Of a stretch of DNA of 64,000 bases, positions 20,504 to 29,808 are shown piece after piece; position 1 is the first letter of the stretch, and each line of letters opens with the position of its first letter. The position numbers and the translations under genes are program-made. The notes beneath the pieces were generated by a model. That model ran no database searches. It was not told where the DNA came from and saw nothing but the letters and a program-made list of their open reading frames with translations. Source of the DNA: Streptomyces sp. WAC08241 (GTDB lineage: Bacteria; Actinomycetota; Actinomycetes; Streptomycetales; Streptomycetaceae); contig CP042279.1 in NCBI GenBank assembly GCA_007858575.1, positions 992,001-1,056,000 on the forward strand, given 5' to 3'.

Positions 20504-20875
20504 TCAGGACCGGTGGACCGTCAGCTCCGCCGCGGTCGGGCCCGCCCCGTCGCCGACCCACCGGATCTCCGCCGCGTCGAAGCTGTCGGAGGCGCGCGGC
20601 GCCCCGCCCTCCTCGTGGCAGTGGAACGCGGCCCAGAACAGATCGGCCGGCAGCGCCTCCCGGGGCGCGTACACCCGGTACACGTACTGCCGCCCGTCGA
20701 GCGCGGGCAGACCCACCGTCCAGAACACGTTCGGAAAGACGAGCGGAGAGGGGCCGTGGTTGCAGAAGGGCCGCGGGGCAGGCGGCGCGCGCCCCTCCGG
20801 GCGTGTCGGGGGCGATCTCCTTCGCAAGGAGGAGGAACCGCGCACCCGTGCCTACCTCCGGTGGGATGCGGACAT
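20504..20875 (-). CDS. conserved hypothetical protein, ~123 aa
   Basis: The restored sequence is M-S-RIPPEVGTGARFLLLAKE, IAPDTP, PRPFCNHGPSPLVFPNVFWT, VGLPALDGRQYVYRVYAPRE, ALPADLFWAAFHCHEEGGAP and DSFDAAEIRWVGDGAGPTAA. ATG 20875 has a GGGGAG site 5 nt upstream but needs one extra base in codon 2 to join the frame; another break lies near 20800. No domain is recognised. It is divergent from the Clp N-domain gene (50 bp apart). Confidence 0.55.
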
Positions 20876-20924
20876 GCTTCTCCCCGGTGATGTTCCGGCC
20901 GCTCCGGCCTGATGAGGTGGGAGC

Positions 20925-21564
20925 GTGCACAGTCCCGTCCCGCGCCCCCGTCGCTCCGGCAGCCCGCCGCCCTGCGCGCGGAGCTCCTCCCCTTCCTGAC
21001 GCCGTCGCTCGCGGCGGCCGTCTCGGGCGCGCGCCGCAGGGTTCTGCGGGACGGGGACCGCCAGATCGACACCGCGCACCTGCTGCACTCCCTCGTCGAG
21101 TCCGACCCCGAGGCCGCCGGCGCCTTCGAGGGCCGCGAGCAGCTCGCCCGCGTCCTCGGCTACCTCGTCCAGCGGTCCATCGGCTACGGCCTGCGCTGGC
21201 AGCGCTCCGTCGAGGACTCGGCAGCCCGGCGCCTGCTGCCCGCGACGCGCGGGACCGAGCACCGGGAGGTCCGGGCCCCGGTTGGTCGCCGGCCGCGGCC
21301 GCCGCCCTGGAGGGCGCCCTCCGGCGGGCCGCCGAGCGCGGCGAGCCGCAGGCCCGGGGCGTCGACCTGCTCGCCGTCGTCGCCGCCGACCCCGAGAGCC
21401 GGGCCGTCGAGGTGCTGCGCCGCGCCGGAATCGACCCGGCCGCCCTGGTCGCCCGCGCCGACCGCCTCGGCACCCCGTGCGAAGCCCTCGACCGCGCCGG
21501 CGAACCCGTCCGCGGCGGCACCTGCGACGGAGCCCGCCACGAGGGGCCGTCTCAACAGGTGTAA
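20925..21564 (+). CDS. Clp N-terminal domain protein
   Basis: It starts at a GTG after GAGGTGGGAG. Key strings are QPAALRAELLPFLTPSLAAA, SGARRRVLRDGDRQIDTAHL, LHSLVESDPEAAGAF, LEGALRRAAERGEPQARGVD and LLAVVAADPESRAVEVLRRA. The two four-helix repeats (D-T-A-H-L-L-H-S-L and G-V-D-L-L-A-V-V) are those of the ClpA/C N-domain, without any AAA module. Such stand-alone N-domains may act as adaptors or substrate receptors. Breaks lie near 20950 and 21280. Confidence 0.8.
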
Positions 21565-21576
21565 CGGGGTTACACC
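21558..21576. promoter_or_regulatory. palindrome GGTGTAAC-GGG-GTTACACC
   Basis: An exact inverted repeat with 8-bp arms and a 3-bp centre. It overlaps the TAA stop of the Clp N-domain gene and lies 29 bp before the EamA start. The size and symmetry suit a repressor operator; it could also form a terminator stem. Confidence 0.55.
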
Positions 21577-21604
21577 CCTGACGGCGCCCTGTCATGATGA
21601 CCCC

Positions 21605-22635
21605 ATGCACGCGTCTCAGGGGAGAAGCGCCGGCCTGGGACTCGCCCTGGCCTCGGCCTTCGCATTCGGTGGTTCGGGAGTGGCGGCCAAGCCGCTCATC
21701 GAGGCGGGACTCGACCCGCTCCACGTCGTCTGGCTCCGGGTCGCCGGCGCCGCGCTCGTCATGCTGCCGGTGGCCTGGCGCCACCGGGACCTCCTGCGCC
21801 GCAAACCCGCCCTCCTCCTGGGCTTCGGACTGCTCGCCGTCGCCGGCGTCCAGGCCTTCTACTTCGCCTCGATCTCCCGCATCCCCGTCGGCGTCGCCCT
21901 CCTCGTCGAGTACCTCGCCCCGGCCCTCGTCCTCGGCTGGGTCCGCTTCGTCCAGCGGCGGCCCGTCACCCGCGCCGCCGCCTTCGGCGTCGTCCTCGCC
22001 GTCGGCGGCCTCGCGTGCGTCGTCCAGATCTGGTCCGGACTGAGCTTCGACCTCCTCGGCCTCCTCCTCGCGCTCGCCGCCGCCTGCTGCCAGGTCGGCT
22101 ACTTCGTCCTCTCCGACCAGGGCGCCGACGAGGCCGAACCGGCGGACCCGGTCGGCGTCATCGCGTACGGCCTGATCGTCGGCGCGCTCGTCCTCACCGT
22201 CGTGGCCCGGCCCTGGGGCATGGACTGGGCGGTCTCGGCGGCCGCGCCGCCATGGACGACGCCAGTGTGCCCGCCTGGCTGCTGCTCGGCTGGATCGTGC
22301 TGATCGCCACCGTCTTCGCCTACACCACCGGCGTCGTCTCGGTGCGCCGGCTCTCCCCGCAGGTGGCGGGCGTCGTGGCCTGCCTGGAGGCCGTCATCGC
22401 GACCGTCCTGGCCTGGGTCCTGCTCGGCGAGCACCTGGGCGCGCCGCAGATCGCCGGCGGCGCGGTGGTCCTCGTCGGCGCCTTCATCGCCCAGTCCTCG
22501 ACGCCGAAGGCGCCGCCGTCCGGGCCCGTGGCCGGCGGGGCGGGCGACGCGAACGGGGCCGGGGCGGGGAGCGGTGCCGCGACGGAGACGGCCGGCTGGG
22601 ACGCCGGGTCGTCCGCCGGACGGACCGCCCCGTAG
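21605..22635 (+). CDS. EamA/DMT family transporter (first copy)
   Basis: About 343 residues with ten hydrophobic segments in two EamA repeats: LGLALASAFAFGGSGVAAKP, VVWLRVAGAALVMLPVAWR, LLGFGLLAVAGVQAFYFASI, SRIPVGVALLVEYLAPALVL, and later ATVFAYTTGVVSVRRLSPQV, GVVACLEAVIATVLAWVLLG and EHLGAPQIAGGAVVLVGAFI. The C-terminal tail is Ala/Gly-rich. It is probably a metabolite or drug exporter; the substrate is unknown. One break lies near 22245. Confidence 0.88.
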
Positions 22636-22681
22636 GGTGCCGATCATGCATGCGACCGTGCTTCCGCCTCCCGCCGCCTAG
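22633..22681 (+). promoter_or_regulatory. leaderless promoter and 11-codon leader peptide MHATVLPPPAA
   Basis: TAGGGT (22633-22638) sits 7 nt before the ATG at 22646, so the RNA would begin at that ATG. The ORF encodes M-H-A-T-V-L-P-P-P-A-A and stops at 22679-22681. A Pro-Pro-Pro tract is a known ribosome-stalling sequence. A hairpin (22715-22741) follows before the EamA start at 22811. This looks like an attenuation-type leader, but the peptide is short enough to be chance. Confidence 0.4.
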
Positions 22682-22714
22682 CGCGCGCGGAGACCTTCCC
22701 CGACGAAGACCGGG

Positions 22715-22741
22715 CCCGAGCGGCGATCCCTCGCCGCCGGG
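22715..22741 (+). other. hairpin in the EamA leader
   Basis: GCGGCGA-TCCC-TCGCCGC with flanking CCCG/CGGG pairs and one bulged A. It lies between the leader peptide and the transporter gene. Confidence 0.5.
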
Positions 22742-22810
22742 TGGTCCGTCGCCGCCCGCGCGCGGAGCCGAGCGACCACCTTTCCCTCCCGTCCTCCACG
22801 GAGAAGTCAC

Positions 22811-23774
22811 GTGTCGAACTCCTCGGGATCCGCCCTGTCCGTCGGGCGGAGCCTCTGCTACCTGATCGTCGCCGGAATCGCCTGGGGCACGGCCGGTGCC
22901 GCCGCCTCGCTGATCTTCCGCGTCAGCGACATGGGCCCCCTCGCCCTCTCCTTCTGGCGCTGCGCCGGCGGCCTGGTCCTGCTGCTCGGCGCCCTCGCCC
23001 TGCGGCTCCCGCCGCGCGGCCGTCCCCGCCGTGGAGGAACCGCGCCGCCGGAGGGCGGTCCGCATCCTCGGCACGGGCGTCGGCCTCACGGTCTTCCAGA
23101 GCGCGTACTTCGCCGCCGTCGAGGCCACCGGCCTGGCCGTCGGCACCGTCGTCACCCTGGGTGCCGGCCCCGTCCTCATCGCGCTCGGCGCCCGCCTCAC
23201 CCTGGGGGAGCGGCTGGGCCGCGGCGGGACCGCCGCCGTGGCCGGGGCGCTCGCCGGGCTCGTCGTCCTCGTCCTGGGCGGCGGCGACGCCGAGGTGCGC
23301 CCGGCGGGCGTCGTCCTCGCGGTCGTCTCGGCCGCCGGATACGCGGCGATCACCCTGCTCACCCGCCGGCTCGGCCGCGCCGGCGGAGGCGCGGACGCCC
23401 TGACCACGACCACCTGGGCCTTCGCGATCGGAGCGGCCGGGCTGCTGCCCGCGGCGCTCGCGGAGGGACTCGTCCCGCACACCGGCGAGCCGGTGGGCGT
23501 ACTGCTCCTGCTCGGGTACGTGGCGGCGGTGCCGACCGCGCTCGCGTACGCCCTGTACTTCGCCGGAGCGGCGGTCGTCCGGGCCGCCACCGTCTCCGTG
23601 ATCATGCTCCTGGAGCCGGTGAGCGCCGCCCTGATCGCGGTCTCGCTCCTCGGCGAGCGGCTCACCGCCGCGATCGTGCTCGGCACGCTGCTGCTCCTCG
23701 CCGCCGTCACGGGCCTCGCCTTCGCGGAGACGCGGACGGCGGTGGAACGCAGGCGCGGGGCTGCGGTGGCTTAG
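22811..23774 (+). CDS. EamA/DMT family transporter (second copy)
   Basis: The GTG start is preceded by GGAGAAG. About 321 residues: [120 protein letters not shown] and [20 protein letters not shown]. Ten membrane helices and the E-P-x-x-[AG]-x-L...L-G-E-R end signature identify the family. Substrate unknown. The 130-nt leader with a possible leader peptide suggests substrate- or translation-responsive control. One break lies near 23025. Confidence 0.88.
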
Positions 23775-23858
23775 GGCTGGGCCTTCTTCCGGGCGGGCGT
23801 CGGCCGGGCGGGCGTCGGCCGGTCGTCCGGCATGGTCCGCGCGTTCCTTCGTCCGCCG

Positions 23859-24616
23859 TCAGAGCGCGGCGAGGTAGCCGGGCAGGGCGACGGACGGGTC
23901 GAGGTCGTCCGCCGGGACCGGGGCGCCGTAGCCGCCGCGCACGGGGACCACGCCGGACCAGTGGGGAGGGCCAGGTCCTCGGGGTCGTCGTTGGGGCCGC
24001 CGGTGCGGACCTTCGCGGAGACCTCGTCGAGGTCGAGGCGGATCACGGCGGTGGCGGCGAGCTCCTTGGCGTTCGCGGGGCGCGAGTCGGCGGAGCGGCC
24101 CGGGACGACGTGGTCCACCAGGGCGTCGAGGGCGATCCGCAGCTCCTCGGGGTCGGTGACCCGGTGGGCGGTGCCGTGGACGACGACCGAGCGGTAGTTG
24201 AGCGAGTGGTGGAAGGCGGAGCGGGCCAGCACGAGGCCGTCGACGTGGGTCACGGTCAGACAGACCGGGAGGCCGGGGGCCTTCGTGCCGTCGCCGGTCG
24301 CGCGCAGCGGCCGCGAGCCGGTGGAGCCGTGGACGTAGAGGCGCTCGCCGACCCGGCCGAAGAGGGTGGGGAGCACGACGGGCACGCCGTCGCGGACGAA
24401 GCCGAGGTGACAGACGTAGGCCTCGTCGAGGATCGAGTGGACCAGTTCCCTGTCGTACGAGGCGCGTTCCCGCGACCGGGTGGGCACGGTCCGGGCGGTC
24501 GGCGTGTAGGCGGCGGGCGGCGTTGCTTCCGGGGCCGGGGCCGGGGCGGGGGCGTCGGTCGGCGTCGGCGTCGGTTCCGGGGCGGTGGGCGGGAGGCCTT
24601 CGGCGGTGGCGCTCAT
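23859..24616 (-). CDS. pyridoxamine 5'-phosphate oxidase-like (FMN split-barrel) protein
   Basis: The N-terminal ~50 residues are Pro/Thr/Ala-rich. The flavin-binding barrel follows: SYDRELVHSILDEAYVCHLG, FVRDGVPVVLPTLFGRVGER, LYVHGSTGSRPLRATG, GLPVCLTVTHVDGLVLARSA, FHHSLNYRSVVVHGTAHRVT. R-D-G-x-P-x-V-x-P-T and the H-S-x-N-Y-R-S-V-V-x-x-G block are typical of the NimA-like branch of PNPOx proteins. It is transcribed divergently from a MocR regulator, which suggests vitamin B6 chemistry. One break lies near 23960. ATG 24628 is an alternative start. Confidence 0.85.
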
Positions 24617-24644
24617 TGCGTACTCCATTGCACTAGTGCATAAT
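24616..24644 (+). promoter_or_regulatory. MocR promoter with TGCACTAGTGCA operator
   Basis: TTGCGT (24616-24621), a 17-bp spacer, then CATAAT (24639-24644), 7 nt before the GTG at 24652 (leaderless). The perfect 12-bp palindrome TGCACTAGTGCA (24629-24640) fills the spacer and lies just upstream of the divergent PNPOx-like gene. Binding there would affect both genes. Confidence 0.75.
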
Positions 24645-24651
24645 CGTGTTT

Positions 24652-25978
24652 GTGCTAGGAGAGTATCGGATCGAAGGCCGTCGCGCATCGGACATCGCCG
24701 CCAGCGTCGAGCGGGGGTCGGCGCCGGCGCGCTGGCGCCCGGCCAACTCCTCCCGCCCATGCGGGAACTGGCGGCCGCCCTGGGCGTGAACCCCAACACC
24801 GTCGCCGCCGCCTACCGCACCCTGCGCGAGCGCGGGGTCATCGAGACCGACGGGCGGCGCGGCAGCCGGTGCGGCCCCGCCCCGCCACGACCGCGCGCGG
24901 CTCGATCCGGATCGAGGCGCCCGCCGGGGTGCGGGACGTGAGCAACGGCAGCCCCGACCGCGCCCTCCTCCCGTCCTCGACACCGCCCTCGCGGAGGTCG
25001 CGCGCCGGTACGCCGAGCGGCCCGGCATGTACGGGGAGGCCCCGGTCGACGAGGAGTTCGGGCGGCTCGCCCGCGCCGCCTTCGACGCGGACGGCGTGCC
25101 GGACGGGCCCGTCGGCGTGGCCTCGGGCTCCCTCGACGCCATCGAACGGGTCCTCGCGGTCCACCTCAGGCCGGGCGACGCCGTCGCCGTCGAGGACCCG
25201 GGCTGGGGCAGCCTCCTCGACCTGGTGCCCGCGCTCGGACTGCGGCCGGTGCCGGTCGCCGTCGACGACGGGGGCCGCTCCCGGAGGAGGTCGAGCGCGC
25301 GATCCTGCGGGACGGGGCGCGGGCGGTGATCGTCACCGACCGGGCGCAGAACCCGACCGGCGCCTGCGTCACCGGCGACCGGGCCCGGGAGCTGCGGCGG
25401 GTCCTCGCCGCGCACCCCGGCGTCCTGCTCGTCGAGGACGACCACGGGCACGGCATCGTCGCGCAGCCGCTCCACCCCTGGCCGGGACCACCGACCGCTG
25501 GGTCTTCGTCCGCTCGGTCGCCAAGGCGTACGGCCCCGACCTGCGGATCGCCGCCTTCACCGGGGACGCCGAGACCGTCGACCGGGTCCTCGGACGGCAG
25601 CGGCTCGGCCCCGGCTGGGTCGGCAAGCTGCTCCAGTGGACCGTTGCGCACCTCTGGGCCTCGGAGGCGGTGGACCCGGCCGTCGTCGCGCGCTCGTACG
25701 GCGAGCGGCGCGACGGGCTCGTCCGCGCCCTCGCCCGGCGCGGCGTCGAGGCGTACGGCCGCTCCGGCATGAACGTGGGTGCCGGTCGCCGACGAGACGG
25801 GCGCGGTCGCGCGGCTCCTGGCGGCGGGCTGGGCGGTGGCCCCGGGCGCGCGGTTCCGGATGGACACCGGTCCGGCCGTCCGGCTCACGGTCTCCGGCCT
25901 GGCCGTCGCGGACGTCGAGCCCCTGGCCGACGCCGTCGCGGGGCGGCGGGGCCCGCGCCGGCGCGGAGTTACGGGTAG
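24652..25978 (+). CDS. MocR-type GntR regulator with PLP aminotransferase domain
   Basis: The N-terminal GntR winged helix reads YRIEGRRASDIAASVERG, LAPGQLLPPMRELAAALGVN, PNTVAAAYRTLRERGVIETD. After a linker, a fold-type I aminotransferase-like domain contains VGVASGSLDAIERVLAVHLR, AVAVEDPGWGSLLDLVPALG, VIVTDRAQNPTGACVTGDRA, LLVEDDHGHGIV and FVRSVAKAYGPDLRIAAFTG, with the PLP lysine in S-V-A-K-A-Y-G. MocR proteins sense PLP or amino acids; PdxR members activate B6 genes. The divergent partner is a PNPOx-like protein. Breaks lie near 24715, 24870, 24980, 25285, 25485, 25780 and 25950. Confidence 0.88.
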
Positions 25979-26190
25979 GGCTCCTTCGGGAGGGTCGTCA
26001 CCCGCGGCACGTGGCGTTCCAGTGACGTTTCTGCGGTGAATGCGCTACGCCTGAGGGTGAGTCGCCCCTGCGGGGCGCAAGTCCCGCTCCCGGTCGGTGA
26101 ATCATCGGGTTCCGGCGCGGGCCCACCGCTCCCCGGTGGTGCGCGCCCCTTCGCGTTCCCCGTGTTTTCCCAGACCCCAGGAGTCGGACG

Positions 26191-27034
26191 ATGAGCCACG
26201 GCAGCAGGTTGCGCGACCGGATCGCGGAACCGGGGACGACCCCGCTGATCGGCGTGTACGACATGTACTCGGCCTCCCTGTCGGCCGTGCACTACGACGG
26301 GATGTTCGTCTCCGGGTTCGGCTTCGCCGCCTCGTACTACGGGCTTCCGGACATCGGCTTCATCGCCTGGCCCGACATGGTCGCCTTCGTGCAGCGGCTG
26401 CGCGGCGCGTTCCCCGGCACCACCTCCTCGTGGACATCGACGACGGCTACGTCGATCCCGAGGTGGCCTGCCACGTGGTGGAGGCCCTGGAGCGGACCGG
26501 CGCCTCGGGCGTGATCCTGGAGGACCAGAAGCGCCCGCGCCGCTGCGGCCACGCGGACGGCAAGCAGGTCCTGCCGCTCGACGAGTACCTCGCCAAACTG
26601 GAGATGGTCCTCGCGACCCGCCGGGACATGGTCGTGGTGGCCCGCACGGACGCCACCGAGGAGGAGGACATCCTCCACCGGGCCAAGTGCCTGGCCGCCA
26701 CCGACGCCGACGTGGTCCTCGTGGACGGCGTGCGCAGCGTGGAGTGGATCCACCGGATCCGCGAGGTGGTGGACGGCAAGCCGCTGCTCTTCAACCAGAT
26801 CGGGGCGGCAAGTCCCCGCGCCTCTCGCTCGCCGAACTCACCGGACTCGGCGTGGACGTGGCGATCTACAGCACCCCTGCCTCTTCGCCGCCCACGAGGC
26901 GATCGACTCGGCGCTCGCCGAGCTGAAGCGCGCCGACGGCAGGCTGCCGGCCCCGCCCCGGACGGCGGCGTCGGGGTCGCCGCCTCGACGCGGCTCCTGA
27001 ACGGAACGTCGCCCGCCGGCGTACGCCGGTCTGA
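26191..27034 (+). CDS. isocitrate lyase / PEP mutase family protein
   Basis: The restored sequence is MSHGSRLRDRIAEPGTTPLI, GVYDMYSASLSAVHYDGMFV, SGFGFAASYYGLPDIGFIAW, then LLVDIDDGYVDPEVACHVVE, ALERTGASGVILEDQKRPRR, CGHADGKQVLPLDEYLAKLE, MVVVARTDATEEEDILHRAK. The D-I-D-D-G-Y, I-x-L-E-D-Q and V-V-A-R-T-D-A strings are the metal- and substrate-binding motifs of this TIM-barrel superfamily (PEP mutase, methylisocitrate lyase, oxaloacetate hydrolase). K-R-P-R-R-C-G-H replaces the usual K-x-C-G-H loop of isocitrate lyase, so the substrate is open. Breaks lie near 26425, 26808, 26875 and 26995; the stop at 27034 is inferred. Confidence 0.82.
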
Positions 27035-27060
27035 GCGGGGGACTGCGCCTCCGGACGACC

Positions 27061-27090
27061 CGTACCCCGGGTCGTCACCCCGGGGGTACG
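27061..27090. terminator. bidirectional hairpin between converging genes
   Basis: CGTACCCC (27061-27068) pairs with GGGGTACG (27083-27090); the inner bases offer further G-C pairing. Confidence 0.75.
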
Positions 27091-27095
27091 GAGAC

Positions 27096-28129
27096 TCAGG
27101 CGCGGGCGGCGGGCTTCGGGAGGGCGGGGCCGGCTCCGGCGCTTCCAGGGCCGCCGCCCGGGCCGGGGAGTCGTACGGCGGCGGGAGGCGCGGGTCTGGT
27201 GAGGGCCGCGCCCGCCAGGACCACGACGGCGCCGACCGGGGTGTTCCAGCCGAGCCGCTCGCCCAGGAGCGTGACGCCCGCCGTCGCGGCGATGACCGGG
27301 ATGAAGTACGTGACCATGGAGGCCGTCGTCGGACCGACCTCCGCGACGATGCCGTACTGGAGCAGCATCGCGTACCCCGTGCCGAGCGCGCCGAGCGCGA
27401 TCACGGCGAGCAGCGGCAGGAGCTCCACCGACTCCGGGGCCGAGGTGAAAAACGGCGTGACCAAGGCCAGTTGGAGCGTCGCCAGGCCCACCTGGGAACC
27501 GGCGAGCGAGAGGTTCGAGGCGCCGGTGCCGGCCAGCGTCCGGCGGACGTGGATCCAGCCGACCGCGTAGCTGAAGGAGGCGAGGAGGGCGAGCGCGGTG
27601 CCGGTCGCGTCGAGGCCGGAGAAGCCCTGCCAGGCGCCGAGCACGGTCAGCACGCCGACGAAGCCGATGCCCAGGCCGGCCGCGCGGACCCGGGTCGGGC
27701 GGTCCTCGGAGAGCGCGACGAGGGAGAGCAGCATGCCCCACAGCGGGGTCGTCGCGTTGCAGATGCCCGCCAGGGTCGACGGGATCGTCAGCTCCGCGTA
27801 GGCGAAGAGGGAGAACGGCAGCGCGTTGAGGAGGAAGGCCGCGACCGCCAGGTGGCCCCAGACGCGGGCGCCGCGCGGCAGCCGGTCGCGCTTCACGACC
27901 AGGGCGACGGCGAGCACCGCCGTACCGAACAGGAGCCGTCCGAAGGCGACCTGGAGGGGAGCGAAGCCTCCGTGCCGACCTTGATGAAGAGGAAGCTGAA
28001 GCCCCAGACGAGGGCCAGCGCACCGAACCGGACGCGCCAGTCGAGCAGGCGGGAGGCGGGCCGGGACGGCCCGGCGGAAGAGGCGGAGGGAGGGGCGGCG
28101 GGAACGGAGGGCGGGGCTGCGGGGCTCAT
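27096..28129 (-). CDS. EamA/DMT family transporter (third copy)
   Basis: About 344 residues. After an Ala/Pro/Ser-rich start, the membrane part reads FGALALVWGFSFLFIKVGTE, LAVAAFLLNALPFSLFAYAE, LTIPSTLAGICNATTPLWGM, GLGIGFVGVLTVLGAWQGFS, SVELLPLLAVIALGALGTGY, MVTYFIPVIAATAGVTLLGE. T-P-L-x-G and the F-I-P-V...L-G-E-R-L signature fit the family. It is divergent from a LysR gene (75 bp), a common regulator-exporter pairing. One break lies near 27945. Confidence 0.88.
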
Positions 28130-28153
28130 GGCACTCAGGGTGGAGGCGGACGA

Positions 28154-28197
28154 CCCCTTAGGACAAGTGAGACTTCCTCGACCCCTTCCCTTAGGAT
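28154..28197. promoter_or_regulatory. shared EamA/LysR promoter region with two CCTTAGGA repeats
   Basis: CCTTAGGA occurs at about 28156-28163 and 28189-28196. TAGGAT (28192-28197) is 7 nt before the LysR ATG, consistent with a leaderless transcript, so the second repeat overlaps the -10 box. Confidence 0.5.
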
Positions 28198-28204
28198 CGC
28201 TTAC

Positions 28205-29102
28205 ATGTTGAACCTGGAGCGCCTCCGCACCCTCGACGCCGTCGCCCGGCACGGCTCCGTCAGCGGCGCGGCCGACGGGCTGCACGTCACGACCTCCGCC
28301 GTCTCCCAGCAACTGTCCAAGCTGGAGCGCGAGGTCGGGCAGCGGCTGCTCGCGAAGAACGGGCGGGGCGTGCGCCTCACCGACGCCGGGATGCTGCTCG
28401 CCGAGCACGCCGCCCGGATCCTCTCCCAGGTCCAGATGGCCCAGGCCGACATCGAGGCCCAGCGGGGCCGGGTCGTGGGCGAGGTGCGGCTCGCCGGCTT
28501 CCCCACGGCGGCCCGGGGCCTCTTCCCGGGCGCGCTCGCCGCCCTGCGCGCCGGCCATCCCGAACTCCGGGTCCGCACGACGGAGCTGGAGCCGGAGCCG
28601 GGGTGCGCGCGGTGCTGCGCGGCGACGCCGACCTCGCGATCGTCCTGGACTGGAGCAACAAGCGGGCACCCGTGCCCGGCGGCCTGGAGCGCGCCCACCT
28701 CTTCGACGACACCGCCGACGTGGCGCTGCCGCCGGGCATCCGCTGGCCGGATGCGAGGAGGTGGACCTGGTCGACTTCGCCGACGAGGAGTGGGTGTCCT
28801 GGCCGGAGGGCGAGTTCTGCCACGACTGGCTGATGTTCACCCTGCGCTCACAGGGCATCGAGCCGCGCATCGGCCACTTCGCGGGCGAGCACCACACCAG
28901 CTCGCGCTGGTCGCGGCCGGGCTCGGCGTCTGCGTGACCCCCGCCTCGGCCGCCCGGTGCCGGAGGGCGTCGCCTTCGTGCCCGTACGCCAGAAGATGCG
29001 ACGCCACATCTACGCCACCTGGCGCGCCGACGCGGGCCGCCGCCCTCCGTGCGGGCGGTCGTCGGGGCGCTGCGGGAGGTGGCCGAGCCGCTGGGGTGCT
29101 GA
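28205..29102 (+). CDS. LysR family transcriptional regulator
   Basis: The helix-turn-helix is clear: MLNLERLRTLDAVARHGSVS, GAADGLHVTTSAVSQQLSKL, EREVGQRLLAKNGRGVRLTD, AGMLLAEHAARILSQVQMAQ. The substrate domain reads GEVRLAGFPTAARGLFPGAL, AVLRGDADLAIVLDW, and near the end VAAGLGVCVTPRLG. It probably controls the divergent EamA transporter. Breaks lie near 28600, 28750, 28905, 28960 and 29045. Confidence 0.88.
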
Positions 29103-29249
29103 GGGGCGGCTGCGGGGCTTCGCCTCCGGTGCCGGTTCGGCCGTCGGTGTCGTCGGCAGCCGGACGGGCGGCGGTCGCGGCGGGTGGAGACCGGTCCCGG
29201 CGGTGGTGCGGTCAGGACGGGCGTCGAGGACCGGCCGTTCGACGGCTGA

Positions 29250-29642
29250 TCATTCGGGCGCCTCGGCCCCGGGCGAAGGCCGGCGTCCGCGGCGCAGCGA
29301 CCGTTCGGCGGTGGCCAGTGTCACCTCGGTCTCGTCGCTCCACGAGCAGACCTCCAGCCACGAGAGGTAGCCGCCCTGCGCGAAGACCAGGACCTCGCCG
29401 GGACACTCGCCGTCTTCCGCGAGGACGAGGACCTTGGCCGCCACCACGGTGCCCGGGCCGGACGGCGCCGGCTCCACCGCGTGCGTGTCGAGAGCGAAGT
29501 GCGCCGTGCCGCAGCCGCACGTGCAGCGGCCCTGCACGCGGAGGTGCGGCACCTGCCGGCGGAGCGCGAGGTGGACCGGATCGTCCTCCCCGAGAACCGC
29601 CTCCAGCACGAGGGCCACGTCGGCGGGCAGCGTCTCCGTCAT
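29250..29642 (-). CDS. conserved hypothetical protein with a Cys cluster, 130 aa
   Basis: Intact: MTETLPADVALVLEAVLGED, DPVHLALRRQVPHLRVQGRC, TCGCGTAHFALDTHAVEPAP, GECPGEVLVFAQGGYLSWLE, VCSWSDETEVTLATAERSLR. The C-T-C-G-C-G-T cluster followed by beta-rich sequence suggests a metal or structural site. There is no signal peptide. I recall similar Streptomyces proteins of unknown function. Confidence 0.65.
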   Translation of the reverse strand: MTETLPADVALVLEAVLGEDDPVHLALRRQVPHLRVQGRCTCGCGTAHFALDTHAVEPAPSGPGTVVAAKVLVLAEDGECPGEVLVFAQGGYLSWLEVCSWSDETEVTLATAERSLRRGRRPSPGAEAPE

Positions 29643-29720
29643 CTCGTCACCGTATCCCGTGGCCGCGGTGTCTCCGTTCCTCCCGTCCGGGAGGGGAACG
29701 AAGGGCCTTACAGTTCTCAG

Positions 29721-29762
29721 TAGAATGTCCGAACCTGGACACCCTTCCAGGAAAGTGTCCAG
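29721..29762 (+). promoter_or_regulatory. promoter -10 and inverted repeat upstream of the AraC-type gene
   Basis: TAGAAT (29721-29726) is a strong -10 match. CTGGACAC-(12)-GTGTCCAG (29735-29762) is an exact 8-bp inverted repeat just downstream, where a bound protein would block transcription. Confidence 0.55.
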
Positions 29763-29808
29763 CTTCGGGGGTCCGGAGCGCGACGCGGCCGGAACGGAGG
29801 CGACGCAC

